This document shows positions 7,477 through 15,137 of a stretch of 19,307 nt of DNA, piece after piece (the first letter of the stretch is position 1; every line of letters starts with the position of its first letter). A program made the position numbers and the translations under genes. Below the pieces are notes generated by a model, which was not told the DNA's origin, made no database searches, and saw only the letters and a program-made list of their open reading frames with translations. This DNA is from DATLXU01 sp035575515. GTDB lineage: Bacteria; Acidobacteriota; Blastocatellia; UBA7656. The stretch spans positions 1-19,307 of the forward strand of contig DATLXU010000090.1 of the NCBI GenBank assembly GCA_035575515.1. Reading direction: 5' to 3'.

Positions 7477-8451
7477 TGGCGATGCGAAAGCCTTATCTCC
7501 AGCACCTGTCTTCCAGCGACGATCTTGTGACAACCTACGAAGCTATCCGCGCGGGCTTCATCGCATTAGCTTTAGAAAAGAACCGGCGCGCGACACCGTT
7601 TGTTGCTCAAGCAAAGGCTCTCAAATCCGCAGCGTCTAAGGCAAAGTCTCCTGCCGGGCTATTGAGGATTCAGGAAATACAATCGGCTTTGTTGACAGCG
7701 GCGGGCGTCTCAGACAAGGCCGTTGGCCATTTGCAGCCCGAAGATAAAGCAGAAGCTATTAAAGGGCTAATCAACAACTTTCTTGATCCTGCTGGTGAAA
7801 GTTTTGTCGAAGAACTCGTATTCAGATTCTTGCTGACGCGAGGCGACACACTGGGCGGTTCGATGCGCAATGCCGGCGGTGTTATGGCCCAGCGCAAATT
7901 GACGCGTGCTATCATCTCTACTCTAAGAGTCGGTGGCAAATCCTACCAGTGGCAGCACTCGACAAATAGAACATGGACGGAGATGACCCGGTGACGATTC
8001 AGACATCGAATTATACTTACGCGGATTGAGTTGGCGTAAAGGCAAGCAGAGCCGGACTCTAATCTACAACCTCACAGTGCCTCTGATTAAAAAGAACGTG
8101 GATTTATGCCTGTTCAAATGCAGCCCAAGCGAAATTGATTCAAAGGAGGTTGAGAAGGCTGTTTATGCTTCCCCTGAATTATACATCGCGCTTGGCGAGT
8201 TGAAAGGCGGAATTGATCCGGCTGGAACCGACGAGCACTGGAAGACAGCACGAACAGCATTGAACAGAATACAAGAGGGATTTGCAAAATCGGGCATGAA
8301 GCCGCATACATTCTTTATCGGAGCAGCAATCGAGAAGGAGATGGCAGGCGAGATTTGGAATCAATTAGAAAACGGCGCCCTTGAGAATGCGGCTAACCTG
8401 ACAGATGATAATCAGGTTGCATCTGTATCGCGCTGGTTATGCAGTTTGTAA
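7476..8451 (+). pseudogene. AvaI/BsoBI family type II restriction endonuclease, frameshifted
   Basis: The first part reads from the ATG at 7476 to a TGA at 7992-7994 (172 residues) and contains TTYEAIRAGFIALALEKN and FRFLLTRGDTLGGSMRN. The second part continues one frame over, from about 7987 to the TAA at 8451, with NLTVPLIKKNVDLCLF, LGELKGGIDPAG and DEHWKTA. Both halves correspond along their length to BsoBI/AvaI (CYCGRG endonucleases) as I remember them. The PD-(D/E)xK catalytic set is intact in the second part: D at 8101-8103, E-x-K at 8197-8205, and the family-specific His at 8236-8238. Removing one C from the CCC at 7987-7989 joins the frames into a 324-residue protein, essentially full family length, with the junction aligning to BsoBI without a gap. 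The break is therefore one inserted base: a young inactivating mutation or a sequencing/assembly error. It overlaps the methyltransferase stop by one base. Confidence 0.9.
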
Positions 8452-8490
8452 ATGCATTTGGAAAAGGGAGTGAGAGAGTTGAGAGGATTT

Positions 8491-9687
8491 ATGACAGATC
8501 AATCATCACAAGCTAAAGAACGCGCTTCATATAAACCATTCAACCCGCCGCGCCGCGTGCTGCTCGGTCCCGGCCCAAGCCCTGTCGAAGATAGAATACT
8601 AGCGGCGATGGCCGCGCCCGTGCTCGGCCATCTCGATCCGCTCTTTTTGCGCGCAATGGACGACATTCAGGAATTGCTCCGCTACGTTTTTGAAACCGAA
8701 AATCGCCTGACGATTCCAATATCAGGCACGGGCAGCGCAGGCATGGAAGCCGCGCTCATAAACATAATCGAGCCGGGCGATGAAGTCATCGTCTGCGTTC
8801 ACGGTGTGTTCGGCGAGCGAATGCTCGATATAGTTGAGCGCGCGGGCGGGCGACCCATCGCCGTTCGAGCCGAATGGGGCCATCCCATCGACATAAACAG
8901 AATCGAAGACGCTATGAAATCATGCCAGCCTCGCGCCATTGCCATCGTTCACGCCGAGACTTCAACAGGCGTGCTGCAAAATCTCGACGGGCTTGCCGCG
9001 CTTGCCCGCAGCCGAGACGCGTTGCTCCTAGTTGACGCGGTCACGTCGCTCGGTGGCCATCCCGTGAGCGTTGACCGCAACCAGATTGACGTTTGTTATT
9101 CCGGCACGCAGAAATGTCTGGGCGCTCCGCCCGGCCTTGCTCCGATAACTTTTTCAGAGCGCGCAGTTGACCGCATCCGCAAGCGCCAATCAAAGGTTCA
9201 AAGCTGGTATCTCGATGTCACGATGGTCGAAAAGTATTGGGGCAATGAGCGAACGTATCATCACACCGCGCCCATCTCGATGAACTACGCGCTGCGCGAG
9301 GCGCTTCGCATCGTTCACGAAGAAGGATTGGAAGCGCGCTGGCGCAGGCACGAATTGAATCATCGCGCGCTCGTGGCTGGCATCGAAGCGATGGGCTTGC
9401 AGATGAACGTCGAGCCTGAGCATCGTCTTTGGAGCTTGAACGCCGTCAGAGTGCCCGACGGGGTTGATGACGCGCGAGTCCGCGCTCGTTTGCTTGAAGA
9501 CGCGAACATTGAGATAGGCGGCGGGCTTGGGCCGCTCAAAGGGCGAATCTGGCGAATCGGGCTGATGGGTTCAGGCAGCACACGCGAAAACGTTCTGCTC
9601 GTGCTCGATGCGCTTCATCGCGCGCTCAAAGCCGGTGGCTTCAATTGCCCATCGGGCGTTGACGCGGCGGAGCAGGTTTATTCTTGA
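8491..9687 (+). CDS. AGXT-like class V aminotransferase (alanine/serine-glyoxylate type)
   Basis: The 398-residue PLP-dependent fold-type I enzyme begins with the family signature LLGPGPSPVEDRIL followed by GHLDPLF. SGTGSAGMEAAL binds the PLP phosphate, VDAVTSLGG supplies the PLP-ring aspartate, and YSGTQKCLGAPPG contains the Schiff-base lysine, K208. The family transfers amino groups between alanine or serine and glyoxylate or pyruvate (AGXT/SGAT). The exact donor cannot be read from the sequence. I chose the ATG at 8491 because GAGAGG lies just upstream. An in-frame ATG at 8452, touching the endonuclease stop codon, has no ribosome binding site and adds 13 non-conserved residues. The R-M cassette therefore abuts this gene's leader directly. 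A strongly structured spacer follows. Confidence 0.9.
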   Translation: MTDQSSQAKERASYKPFNPPRRVLLGPGPSPVEDRILAAMAAPVLGHLDPLFLRAMDDIQELLRYVFETENRLTIPISGTGSAGMEAALINIIEPGDEVIVCVHGVFGERMLDIVERAGGRPIAVRAEWGHPIDINRIEDAMKSCQPRAIAIVHAETSTGVLQNLDGLAALARSRDALLLVDAVTSLGGHPVSVDRNQIDVCYSGTQKCLGAPPGLAPITFSERAVDRIRKRQSKVQSWYLDVTMVEKYWGNERTYHHTAPISMNYALREALRIVHEEGLEARWRRHELNHRALVAGIEAMGLQMNVEPEHRLWSLNAVRVPDGVDDARVRARLLEDANIEIGGGLGPLKGRIWRIGLMGSGSTRENVLLVLDALHRALKAGGFNCPSGVDAAEQVYS

Positions 9688-9710
9688 CACTCTCCGCAGC
9701 TTGTGCGAGG

Positions 9711-9839
9711 GGATTCCTGGGTCGTCGAGAGAAGCACTTCTCCAAAGCCTGTGGGCCTGTCCGGCCCTGTGAGAGCGATGCTGCTAAAGCGGGAGGCTTT
9801 CCCCGCGCAACTTCGGTAAAGGCTCCCGCCTAGAGCAGC
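9711..9839 (+). ncRNA. Candidate structured RNA / attenuator-like leader upstream of ppk1
   Basis: Three consecutive hairpins can be drawn. The first is GAGAAG/CTTCTC (9729-9742) and the second GGGCC/GGCCC (9753-9767). The third is a long composite stem (9780-9839) combining GCTGCT/AGCAGC, GCGGGAG/CTCCCGC and CTTT/AAAG. In addition AAAGCCT (9744-9750) is exactly complementary to AGGCTTT (9794-9800), which belongs to the left arm of the third stem, so two mutually exclusive folds exist. A T7 run follows at 9860-9866, about 20 nt after the stem. It does not match any riboswitch or housekeeping RNA I know. It could be a regulator of ppk1, a small RNA, or an elaborate terminator of the aminotransferase gene. 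Confidence 0.4.
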
Positions 9840-9851
9840 GGCGGCGTGTCC

Positions 9852-9860
9852 TGTTATACT
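9852..9860 (+). promoter_or_regulatory. Extended -10 promoter for ppk1-thpR
   Basis: TGTTATACT is an extended -10 (TG-N-TATACT; hexamer at 9855-9860). No recognisable -35 lies 17 bp upstream, which is typical of extended -10 promoters. Transcription would begin near 9867 and give a leader of about 73 nt. The ribosome binding site GGGAG (9926-9930) sits nine bases before the ATG at 9940. Confidence 0.55.
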
Positions 9861-9939
9861 TTTTTTGAGAGAGGCGCTTTGCTCTAATCAACGGACTGCT
9901 CCTCAGCGATGCCACACAATCTAATGGGAGTTTGATTTA

Positions 9940-12078
9940 ATGACGGACGCAACCAAGCGGCGCGAGCGCGAAAGAAACGATGCCCAAAACATCGCGCTTC
10001 CGCAGACGCTCTTTCTTCACAGGCAGCTTATGTTCAACCGCGAAGCGAGCTGGCTGAACTTCAACTACCGCGTGCTGGAAGAAGCGATGGATCGCTCGCA
10101 CCCGCTGCTTGAGCGTTTGAAGTTCCTTTCGATATTTTCTACGAACCTCGACGAGTTCTTCATGATTCGCGTCTCAGGTTTGAAAGAGCAGATCGAAGAC
10201 GGCGTGACAGACCTGTCGCTCGATGGACTCACGCCCGCCGCGCAGTTGAAATTAATCAATGACCGTCTGCGTCCGATGATCGCCGAGCACACGCGCATCT
10301 TAAAAGATGAGGTGCTGCCGGAGCTTGCTTCTCAGGGGATAGTTCTGACGCCATATCGCGCGTTGTCGGACCGCGAGCGACGCGCGCTCAACGCGTACTT
10401 CCTTGAAAACGTCTTTCCTGTGCTCACGCCGCAAGCTGTTGATCCGAGCCACCCGTTCCCCTACATCTCAAATCTCAGCCTCAATCTTGGCGTGATGATT
10501 GAGCCGGAGCCTGATGCCGACAGACTGCCGGCGCTCAGGTTCACAGGCCCGCGATTCGCCCGCGTGAAGGTTCCGCCTCTAGTGCCGCGACTCGTGCCCG
10601 TAGGCGATTCGGGAAACGAGTTCACATTGCTTGAAGAATTGATCGCCGCGAACATAAACGAGCTGTTTTCCGGCATGCGCGTCGGCGAGTTTCATGCTTT
10701 TCGCGTCACGCGCGACGCTGACATTGAGATAAGAGAGGACGAGGCAAACGACCTGCTGCGGATGGTCGAGCAGGAATTGCGCAAGCGGAAATTCGGCGCA
10801 GCCGTGCGGCTCGAAGTATCAAACACGATGCCCGGCGAGATGGAACGCTATCTTGCAAGCTCGCTTAACCTCACTGCCGAGGACGTTTATCGAATTGACG
10901 GACCGCTTAACGTGCCAGATCTGATGGCGCTCTATAAACTGGACCGCCCGGAATTAAAAGATAAGCCGCTAACAGTATCGGCGCCCGCGCTGCTGAAAAC
11001 AAACGAGTCAATATTCGATGTTATAAAGCGACAGGACGTGCTCGTTCACCATCCTTACAACTCGTTTTCGAGCGTCGTTGACTTCATCAACACAGCCGCG
11101 TACGACGCAGATGTGCTTGCAATCAAGATGACGCTCTATCGCACCGGGACCGATTCTCCAGTCGTTCGCGCGCTGATGGAAGCGAGCGAGCGCGGCAAGC
11201 AGGTTGCCGTGCTAGTTGAGCTGAAAGCGCGATTCGATGAAGAAAACAACATCGAGTGGGCGCGCAGGCTTGAGCGTGCTGGCGTTCACGTCGTCTATGG
11301 CTTGCTCGGATTGAAGGTGCATTGCAAGCTTGCGTTAATAGTCCGACGCGAGGCCGGCAGCCTTCGCCGCTACGTCCACATCGGCACAGGCAATTACAAC
11401 CCGACGACTGCGCGCATCTACACCGACTTGGGATTGTTTACGGCAGACGAGCATATCGGCGCGGACGCGACCGATCTATTCAATTACTTGACGGGATTTT
11501 CGCGGCAGACCGAGTATCGGCGTTTGCTCGTCGCGCCCGTCAATCTGCGAGCGCGAATGATTGAATTGATCGAGCGCGAGATTAAACATCATAAAGCTGG
11601 CCGCGCGGCGCGCATCATCGCCAAGATAAACAGTCTGACGGATACAAAGATTATTCGCGCGCTTTACGAAGCGTCGCAGGCGGGCGTCCCCGTCGAGCTG
11701 ATTGTGCGCGGCGTCTGCACGCTGCGGCCCGGCGTGCCCGGTCTCTCGGAGACGATAAACGTGACGAGCATAGTTGGCCGATTCCTCGAACACAGCCGGA
11801 TATTTTATTTCGAGAACGCGGGCGAAGAAGATATTTACATCGGCAGCGCCGACTGGATGCTGCGAAATCTCGACCGCCGCGTCGAGTTGCTCGTTCCAAT
11901 CGAAGACCCGCGACTCAAGAAGCATCTGAAAGAAGAAGTGCTTGACGTTTGCCTGCGCGATAACGTGAAGGCGCGGCGGCTGCTCCCCGATGGCAGCTAC
12001 GAGCGCGTTCGTTGTGGCGACGGCGAGGAAAGCATCAACACGCAGGATCACTTCATTAGTTTCTATAGCTCCATTTGA
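9940..12078 (+). CDS. ppk1: Polyphosphate kinase 1
   Basis: The 712-residue protein has the usual length and four-domain order of PPK1. The N-terminal domain begins near NREASWLNFNYRVLEEA, followed by the head domain and two phospholipase-D-like C-terminal domains. The autophosphorylated histidine is H461 in KVHCKL (E. coli His435 equivalent). The second active-site histidine is H480 in VHIGTGNYNPTTARIYTD (His454 equivalent), exactly 19 residues later as in E. coli. HSRIFYF and IGSADWM in the last third are also conserved. The enzyme reversibly polymerises the ATP gamma-phosphate into polyphosphate, used for phosphate storage and stress tolerance, probably at the inner membrane. It is the first gene of a two-gene operon: thpR starts three bases after its stop. 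The start is supported by a GGGAG nine bases upstream. Confidence 0.97.
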   Translation: MTDATKRRERERNDAQNIALPQTLFLHRQLMFNREASWLNFNYRVLEEAMDRSHPLLERLKFLSIFSTNLDEFFMIRVSGLKEQIEDGVTDLSLDGLTPAAQLKLINDRLRPMIAEHTRILKDEVLPELASQGIVLTPYRALSDRERRALNAYFLENVFPVLTPQAVDPSHPFPYISNLSLNLGVMIEPEPDADRLPALRFTGPRFARVKVPPLVPRLVPVGDSGNEFTLLEELIAANINELFSGMRVGEFHAFRVTRDADIEIREDEANDLLRMVEQELRKRKFGAAVRLEVSNTMPGEMERYLASSLNLTAEDVYRIDGPLNVPDLMALYKLDRPELKDKPLTVSAPALLKTNESIFDVIKRQDVLVHHPYNSFSSVVDFINTAAYDADVLAIKMTLYRTGTDSPVVRALMEASERGKQVAVLVELKARFDEENNIEWARRLERAGVHVVYGLLGLKVHCKLALIVRREAGSLRRYVHIGTGNYNPTTARIYTDLGLFTADEHIGADATDLFNYLTGFSRQTEYRRLLVAPVNLRARMIELIEREIKHHKAGRAARIIAKINSLTDTKIIRALYEASQAGVPVELIVRGVCTLRPGVPGLSETINVTSIVGRFLEHSRIFYFENAGEEDIYIGSADWMLRNLDRRVELLVPIEDPRLKKHLKEEVLDVCLRDNVKARRLLPDGSYERVRCGDGEESINTQDHFISFYSSI

Positions 12079-12081
12079 GAG

Positions 12082-12690
12082 ATGAGCGAAGTCCGCGACA
12101 AAAACAGGCAGGACCGCAGGCGCGACGATGCGATTCGCACGTTCATCTGCATTGAAGTGCCTGACTCGATCAAGAATCGAATCGCAAGCCTTCAGCAGGA
12201 ATTGAAACGCTTGGGCGCGCAGGTTAGCTGGACCAATCCCGCAAACATTCATCTCACGATTAAATTTCTCGGCGACGTAGCGGTGTCGAAGCTCGATACT
12301 GTACGCGGAGCCGTCGAGCGCGCAATTGATTCGATGAGCGAATTTGAAATTGAAGTTGGCGGCGCGGGCTGCTTCCCTGCTCCGAAGAATCCGCGAGTGT
12401 TGTGGGTCGGGCTGACGAATATTCCTGATGCGCTCCGCGCCCTGCACAAAAGAATAGAAGACGGGCTTGCGCGCGGAGGATTCGAGCGCGAGCAGAAGAG
12501 ATTTTCGCCCCACCTGACGATTGGCCGCATTCGCGGCCCGCACAACGCAAAGCTCGTTGTCGAAAAACTGGTTGCAATGGGATTTGAGCCAGAAAGCTTT
12601 CGCGCAAGCGAAGTTATTGTGATGCGCAGCGACCTCAAGCCGACAGGCTCCGTCTACACGCCTCAGGCAATAATAAAACTCAGAGATTAA
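12082..12690 (+). CDS. thpR: RNA 2',3'-cyclic phosphodiesterase
   Basis: The 202-residue 2H phosphoesterase belongs to the LigT/ThpR family. Two HxTx motifs supply the catalytic pair: HLTIKFLG with H57 and HLTIGRIRG with H144. The opening RTFICIEVP and the WTNPANIHLTIKF context are typical. Members hydrolyse 2',3'-cyclic phosphates at RNA ends to 2'-phosphate, and were first found as 2'-5' RNA ligases. Only three bases separate it from ppk1, and there is no independent ribosome binding site beyond the purines GAGAG overlapping the ppk1 stop, so coupled translation is likely. About 15 N-terminal residues before the fold are charged and not conserved. Confidence 0.93.
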   Translation: MSEVRDKNRQDRRRDDAIRTFICIEVPDSIKNRIASLQQELKRLGAQVSWTNPANIHLTIKFLGDVAVSKLDTVRGAVERAIDSMSEFEIEVGGAGCFPAPKNPRVLWVGLTNIPDALRALHKRIEDGLARGGFEREQKRFSPHLTIGRIRGPHNAKLVVEKLVAMGFEPESFRASEVIVMRSDLKPTGSVYTPQAIIKLRD

Positions 12691-12774
12691 TCCACGAAGC
12701 ACACAAAGAACACAAAGAAGCTTCAACCGACTTGCTTCAACCTATTTATTCGTGGTCTTCGCGCGCTTCGTGGA
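12691..12774. repeat. MITE-like intergenic inverted repeat (CCACGAAG type)
   Basis: Exact 10-bp terminal inverted repeats, TCCACGAAGC (12691-12700) and GCTTCGTGGA (12765-12774), bound an 84-bp non-coding element directly after the thpR stop codon. The interior has degenerate copies of CACAAAGAA and a doubled CTTCAACC. This closely resembles the dispersed CCACGAAGAACACGAAG-like words seen between genes in many environmental bacterial genomes. It can fold on either strand and may also end the ppk1-thpR transcript. Confidence 0.6.
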
Positions 12775-12782
12775 TCGCCTTA

Positions 12783-12812
12783 TTTACAAACTCGTTTGCT
12801 GCCTGCGATACT
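12783..12812 (+). promoter_or_regulatory. Possible sigma70-type promoter for mogA
   Basis: TTTACA (12783-12788; five of six) is followed after 18 bp by GATACT (12807-12812; four of six), with a second AT-rich hexamer TATTAT just downstream. It would give a leader of about 34 nt. The ribosome binding site AGGAGA lies at 12842-12847. Confidence 0.4.
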
Positions 12813-12852
12813 ATTATCAAGCTCAGAGTGCGTAGACCATCAGGAGAAGATT

Positions 12853-13350
12853 ATGAGAGTTCAGATCGTGGCCGCTGTGTTGACGGTAAGCGACCGGGCG
12901 GCGAGCGGCGAGCGTGAAGATAAATCAGGCCCTGCGGTTGTCGCCGAACTCGAAAAACTCGGCTGCCGCGTTGCCGCCACCGAAATCATCTCGGATGACC
13001 GCGAGTTAATTGCGGCGCGGCTGCGCGAGTACGCCGACCGCGGCGACGTGAATTTGATAATCACGACGGGCGGGACGGGATTTGCTCCGCGAGACAACAC
13101 GCCCGAAGCCACGCGCGACGTGATTGAAAAAGAGGCTCCGGGACTGGCTGAGCTGATGCGGCTGCGCAGTCTTGACGCCACGCCGCTCGCGCCGCTCTCG
13201 CGCGCCGTGTGCGGAATTCGCGGGCGCACGCTCATAATCAACCTGCCGGGCAGCACGCGCGGCGCGGTGCAGAACTTCACCGCGATTCGCAGCAGCATTC
13301 CGCACGCCGTCGGATTGCTCACTGAACAATCTCAGAAGTGCGCGAGCTAA
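12853..13350 (+). CDS. mogA: MogA/MoaB family molybdopterin adenylyltransferase
   Basis: The 165-residue single-domain protein fits the MogA/MoaB family. It has AVLTVSDRAASGEREDKSG at the start, the ligand-binding loop TTGGTGFAPRDNTPEAT in the middle and LPGSTRGAVQNF at the end. Members adenylate molybdopterin before molybdate insertion in molybdenum cofactor synthesis. MogA and MoaB are hard to separate by sequence alone, so the symbol is provisional. I chose the ATG at 12853 because AGGAGA lies five bases upstream and the beta-strand MRVQIVAAVLTV begins there; an upstream in-frame start at 12796 has no such support. hslO follows 43 nt later and could be co-transcribed. No other cofactor genes are nearby. 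Confidence 0.9.
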   Translation: MRVQIVAAVLTVSDRAASGEREDKSGPAVVAELEKLGCRVAATEIISDDRELIAARLREYADRGDVNLIITTGGTGFAPRDNTPEATRDVIEKEAPGLAELMRLRSLDATPLAPLSRAVCGIRGRTLIINLPGSTRGAVQNFTAIRSSIPHAVGLLTEQSQKCAS

Positions 13351-13393
13351 GAATTAATTCGACAACAAAAATAGAATGGAGAGCATAAGGGTA

Positions 13394-14350
13394 ATGGGTA
13401 TAGAGAGAGATAGTCTTGTTCACGCGACGGCAGCCGACAATCAGCTTCGTTGCATGGCTGCCGTGACTACGAACCTTGTCGGCGAAGCCTGTCGCCGCCA
13501 TCAAACTTTTCCAACCGCATCCGTAGCGCTTGGCCGAACGCTCACGGGCGGACTGTTGCTGGGAAGCAGCCTTAAAGACCTTGAGAAGATAACCGTGCAT
13601 TTTCATTGCGAAGGGCCGATTGGCAACATCATCGCGCAGGCTGACCCTTACGGCAAAGTGCGCGGCTATGTTTCAAACCCTGAAGCCGACGCAACCGCGA
13701 TGAACGAGCGCGGCAAATTCGACGTGCGCGCGGTCGTCGGCAACGGCACGCTTTATGTCACACGCGATGCGGGTTTCGAGATCGGGTTGTTCAAAGAGCC
13801 GTATCGCGGCTCGGTGCCGATTGTTTCGGGCGAAATAGCCGAAGACCTCGCGTATTATCTCGCAAAGTCCGAGCAGATTAATTCCGCCGTTAGCATCGGC
13901 GTTTTGATGAGGGTTGATCGAGCGAACGGCAACGGGTCGAATGAAGAGAGCGTGCCGGAGTTTGCGCTCGACCGATTGAGAGTTTCAGCGGCGGGCGGCT
14001 TTATCGTTCAGATGATGCCGAGCGCAGATGAAGAATTGATTAAGCGCCTTGAGCGAAAGATTTCCGAAGCGCCTTCGTCAACCGAGATGGTGCGCGCGGG
14101 GCTTGGACCTGTAGAGATGCTTCAGCGCGTGCTGGGCGATATGGATTTGACGGTGCTTGAAGAGAAAGAGCCTGCGTTTTTCTGCTCGTGCTCGCGCGAG
14201 CGCGCGCGTCAGATCATCGCCGCGCTTGGCCGCGACGAGGTCGCCGATATGTTGGAGAAAGACAACGGCGCAGAATTGACCTGTCATTTCTGCAACGAGA
14301 CGTATCAAATCAGTGGTGAAGAGTTGGGCGGAATTCTGGCTGAGGAATAG
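13394..14350 (+). CDS. hslO: Redox-regulated chaperone Hsp33
   Basis: The 318-residue protein has the Hsp33 plan. The N-terminal domain begins DSLVHATAADNQLRCMAAV and includes GPIGNIIAQADPYGKVRGYV. The C-terminal zinc switch has cysteines C264 and C266 (CSC) and C297 and C300 (CHFC). All four zinc cysteines are present, so the oxidation-triggered unfolding switch should work. Under oxidative stress Hsp33 holds unfolding proteins in the cytoplasm. I chose the ATG at 13394, with GGAG ten bases upstream; the ATG at 13376 has no Shine-Dalgarno and would add six residues. The gene converges on the thymidylate kinase pair, with a long hairpin between them. Confidence 0.95.
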   Translation: MGIERDSLVHATAADNQLRCMAAVTTNLVGEACRRHQTFPTASVALGRTLTGGLLLGSSLKDLEKITVHFHCEGPIGNIIAQADPYGKVRGYVSNPEADATAMNERGKFDVRAVVGNGTLYVTRDAGFEIGLFKEPYRGSVPIVSGEIAEDLAYYLAKSEQINSAVSIGVLMRVDRANGNGSNEESVPEFALDRLRVSAAGGFIVQMMPSADEELIKRLERKISEAPSSTEMVRAGLGPVEMLQRVLGDMDLTVLEEKEPAFFCSCSRERARQIIAALGRDEVADMLEKDNGAELTCHFCNETYQISGEELGGILAEE

Positions 14351-14356
14351 GTTTGC

Positions 14357-14403
14357 GGGTTCTAGTTTCCGGTTCGCACGCCAACAACCGGAAACCAGAA
14401 TCC
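14357..14403. terminator. Inverted repeat at the hslO/tmk convergent junction
   Basis: TTCTAGTTTCCGGTT (14360-14374) pairs with AACCGGAAACCAGAA (14386-14400), giving a 15-bp stem with one mismatch and an 11-nt loop. The pairing extends by GGG/TCC outside. It lies between two convergent genes and can act as a bidirectional terminator, although there is no clean T-run. A degenerate copy of the right arm (CAGCAACAGGAAAC) follows at once, so this is again a simple-word repeat. Confidence 0.5.
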
Positions 14404-14421
14404 AGCAACAGGAAACAACTA

Positions 14422-15135
14422 TCAATACATCTCTCTGAGCAAGCGCCCGATGCGGCGTTGCAGGCTTCGATATATCGTGTCAATGGGCTGCGTCGCGTCA
14501 ATCACTTCAAAGCCGTATTCGTCAATCATCGAATCGAAAACTGAAAGCATCTTCGTCTGATAGATGTTGAAGCTATCAAACAAGTCTTCGCCAAGATGCA
14601 TATCCATGCCTGATTCCCAGTAATCGAACCCTGTAGGGCTGCTCAGCACGCGCGGTATCAGGTCTTTCAATTCGGCGCGGAGGTAAAAAACAGCGTCGGG
14701 CTTGAGCGCCATTCCGTACACGCTCTTTATCCACGCCGCGTCCAGCCCCCGTACAATCGCCCGCGCCATCAATGAATAAATATAGCGGTCCGTCAGCACG
14801 ATGAAGCCAGCGCGCAGGGCGGGTATCATTTCGTTTTCAAGCCGATCTGCAAAATCGGTTGCGTAAAAAAGACTGAGCGAGATGGGGCCGAGCGTGATCC
14901 CTTCTTTCGCCTGTTTGATTCCCTTTCCTGCGAGCGCCGAGCGCGTCATCCCAGTATCAAGCACCGCGTGGCCGTTCGATTCAAGCCACGGCTTGAGCAT
15001 CGAAACCTGAGTCGAGCGGCCCACTCCGTCCGGGCCTTCGATGACGATGAGTCTGCCGCGCAGCTCCGACAGATCAACGCCGGGCAGTCCTTCGCCGTAG
15101 AACTCGAATCTATGATTGTTCTCCTGCTCGTACAA
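14422..15135 (-). CDS. Thymidylate kinase-like protein with degenerate Walker A
   Basis: The protein has about 237 residues and the dTMP kinase fold. It has IEGPDGVGRSTQ as the P-loop, LTDRYIYSLMAR as the DR(Y/F) nucleotide motif and a C-terminal EVIDAT. The invariant P-loop lysine (GxxGxGKS/T) is arginine (CGC codon; residue 42 from the first TTG, 40 from the start chosen here). ATP may be bound differently, or catalysis may be reduced. It parallels the upstream gene all along its length, including YATDFADR and the WESGMDM block. No ATG precedes the P-loop; two TTG codons do. I prefer the TTG at 15135, seven bases after a GAGG; the TTG at 15141 (overlapping the preceding stop as TTGA) is only one base from it. 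It is co-transcribed with the canonical paralogue. Phosphorylation of dTMP is unproven. Confidence 0.82.
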   Translation of the reverse strand: MYEQENNHRFEFYGEGLPGVDLSELRGRLIVIEGPDGVGRSTQVSMLKPWLESNGHAVLDTGMTRSALAGKGIKQAKEGITLGPISLSLFYATDFADRLENEMIPALRAGFIVLTDRYIYSLMARAIVRGLDAAWIKSVYGMALKPDAVFYLRAELKDLIPRVLSSPTGFDYWESGMDMHLGEDLFDSFNIYQTKMLSVFDSMIDEYGFEVIDATQPIDTIYRSLQRRIGRLLREMY

Positions 15136-15137
15136 AC

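Noticed and set aside
7975..7999. Programmed +1 frameshift joining the two endonuclease frames, RF2-like (stop codon TGA followed by C, with an upstream GGAG)
   Set aside because: The codon before the stop is CGG, and slipping to GGT gives poor re-pairing. AvaI and BsoBI need no recoding as far as I know. A one-base insertion in CCC explains the break more simply.
8026..8451. Second half of the endonuclease as an independent gene starting at TTG 8026
   Set aside because: No ribosome binding site precedes it, and homology to BsoBI continues upstream of it in the same frame to about 7990.
9711..9770. Guanidine-I (ykkC) riboswitch
   Set aside because: GGATTCCTGGGTCG followed by CGAGAG is superficially similar, but the conserved ACGG blocks and the downstream core are absent, and ppk1 is not a known target.
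11476..12726. A 416-codon minus-strand open frame across ppk1 and thpR
   Set aside because: Both plus-strand genes under it have complete family motifs. The start of the minus frame translates the CCACGAAG repeat, a well-known source of spurious proteins.
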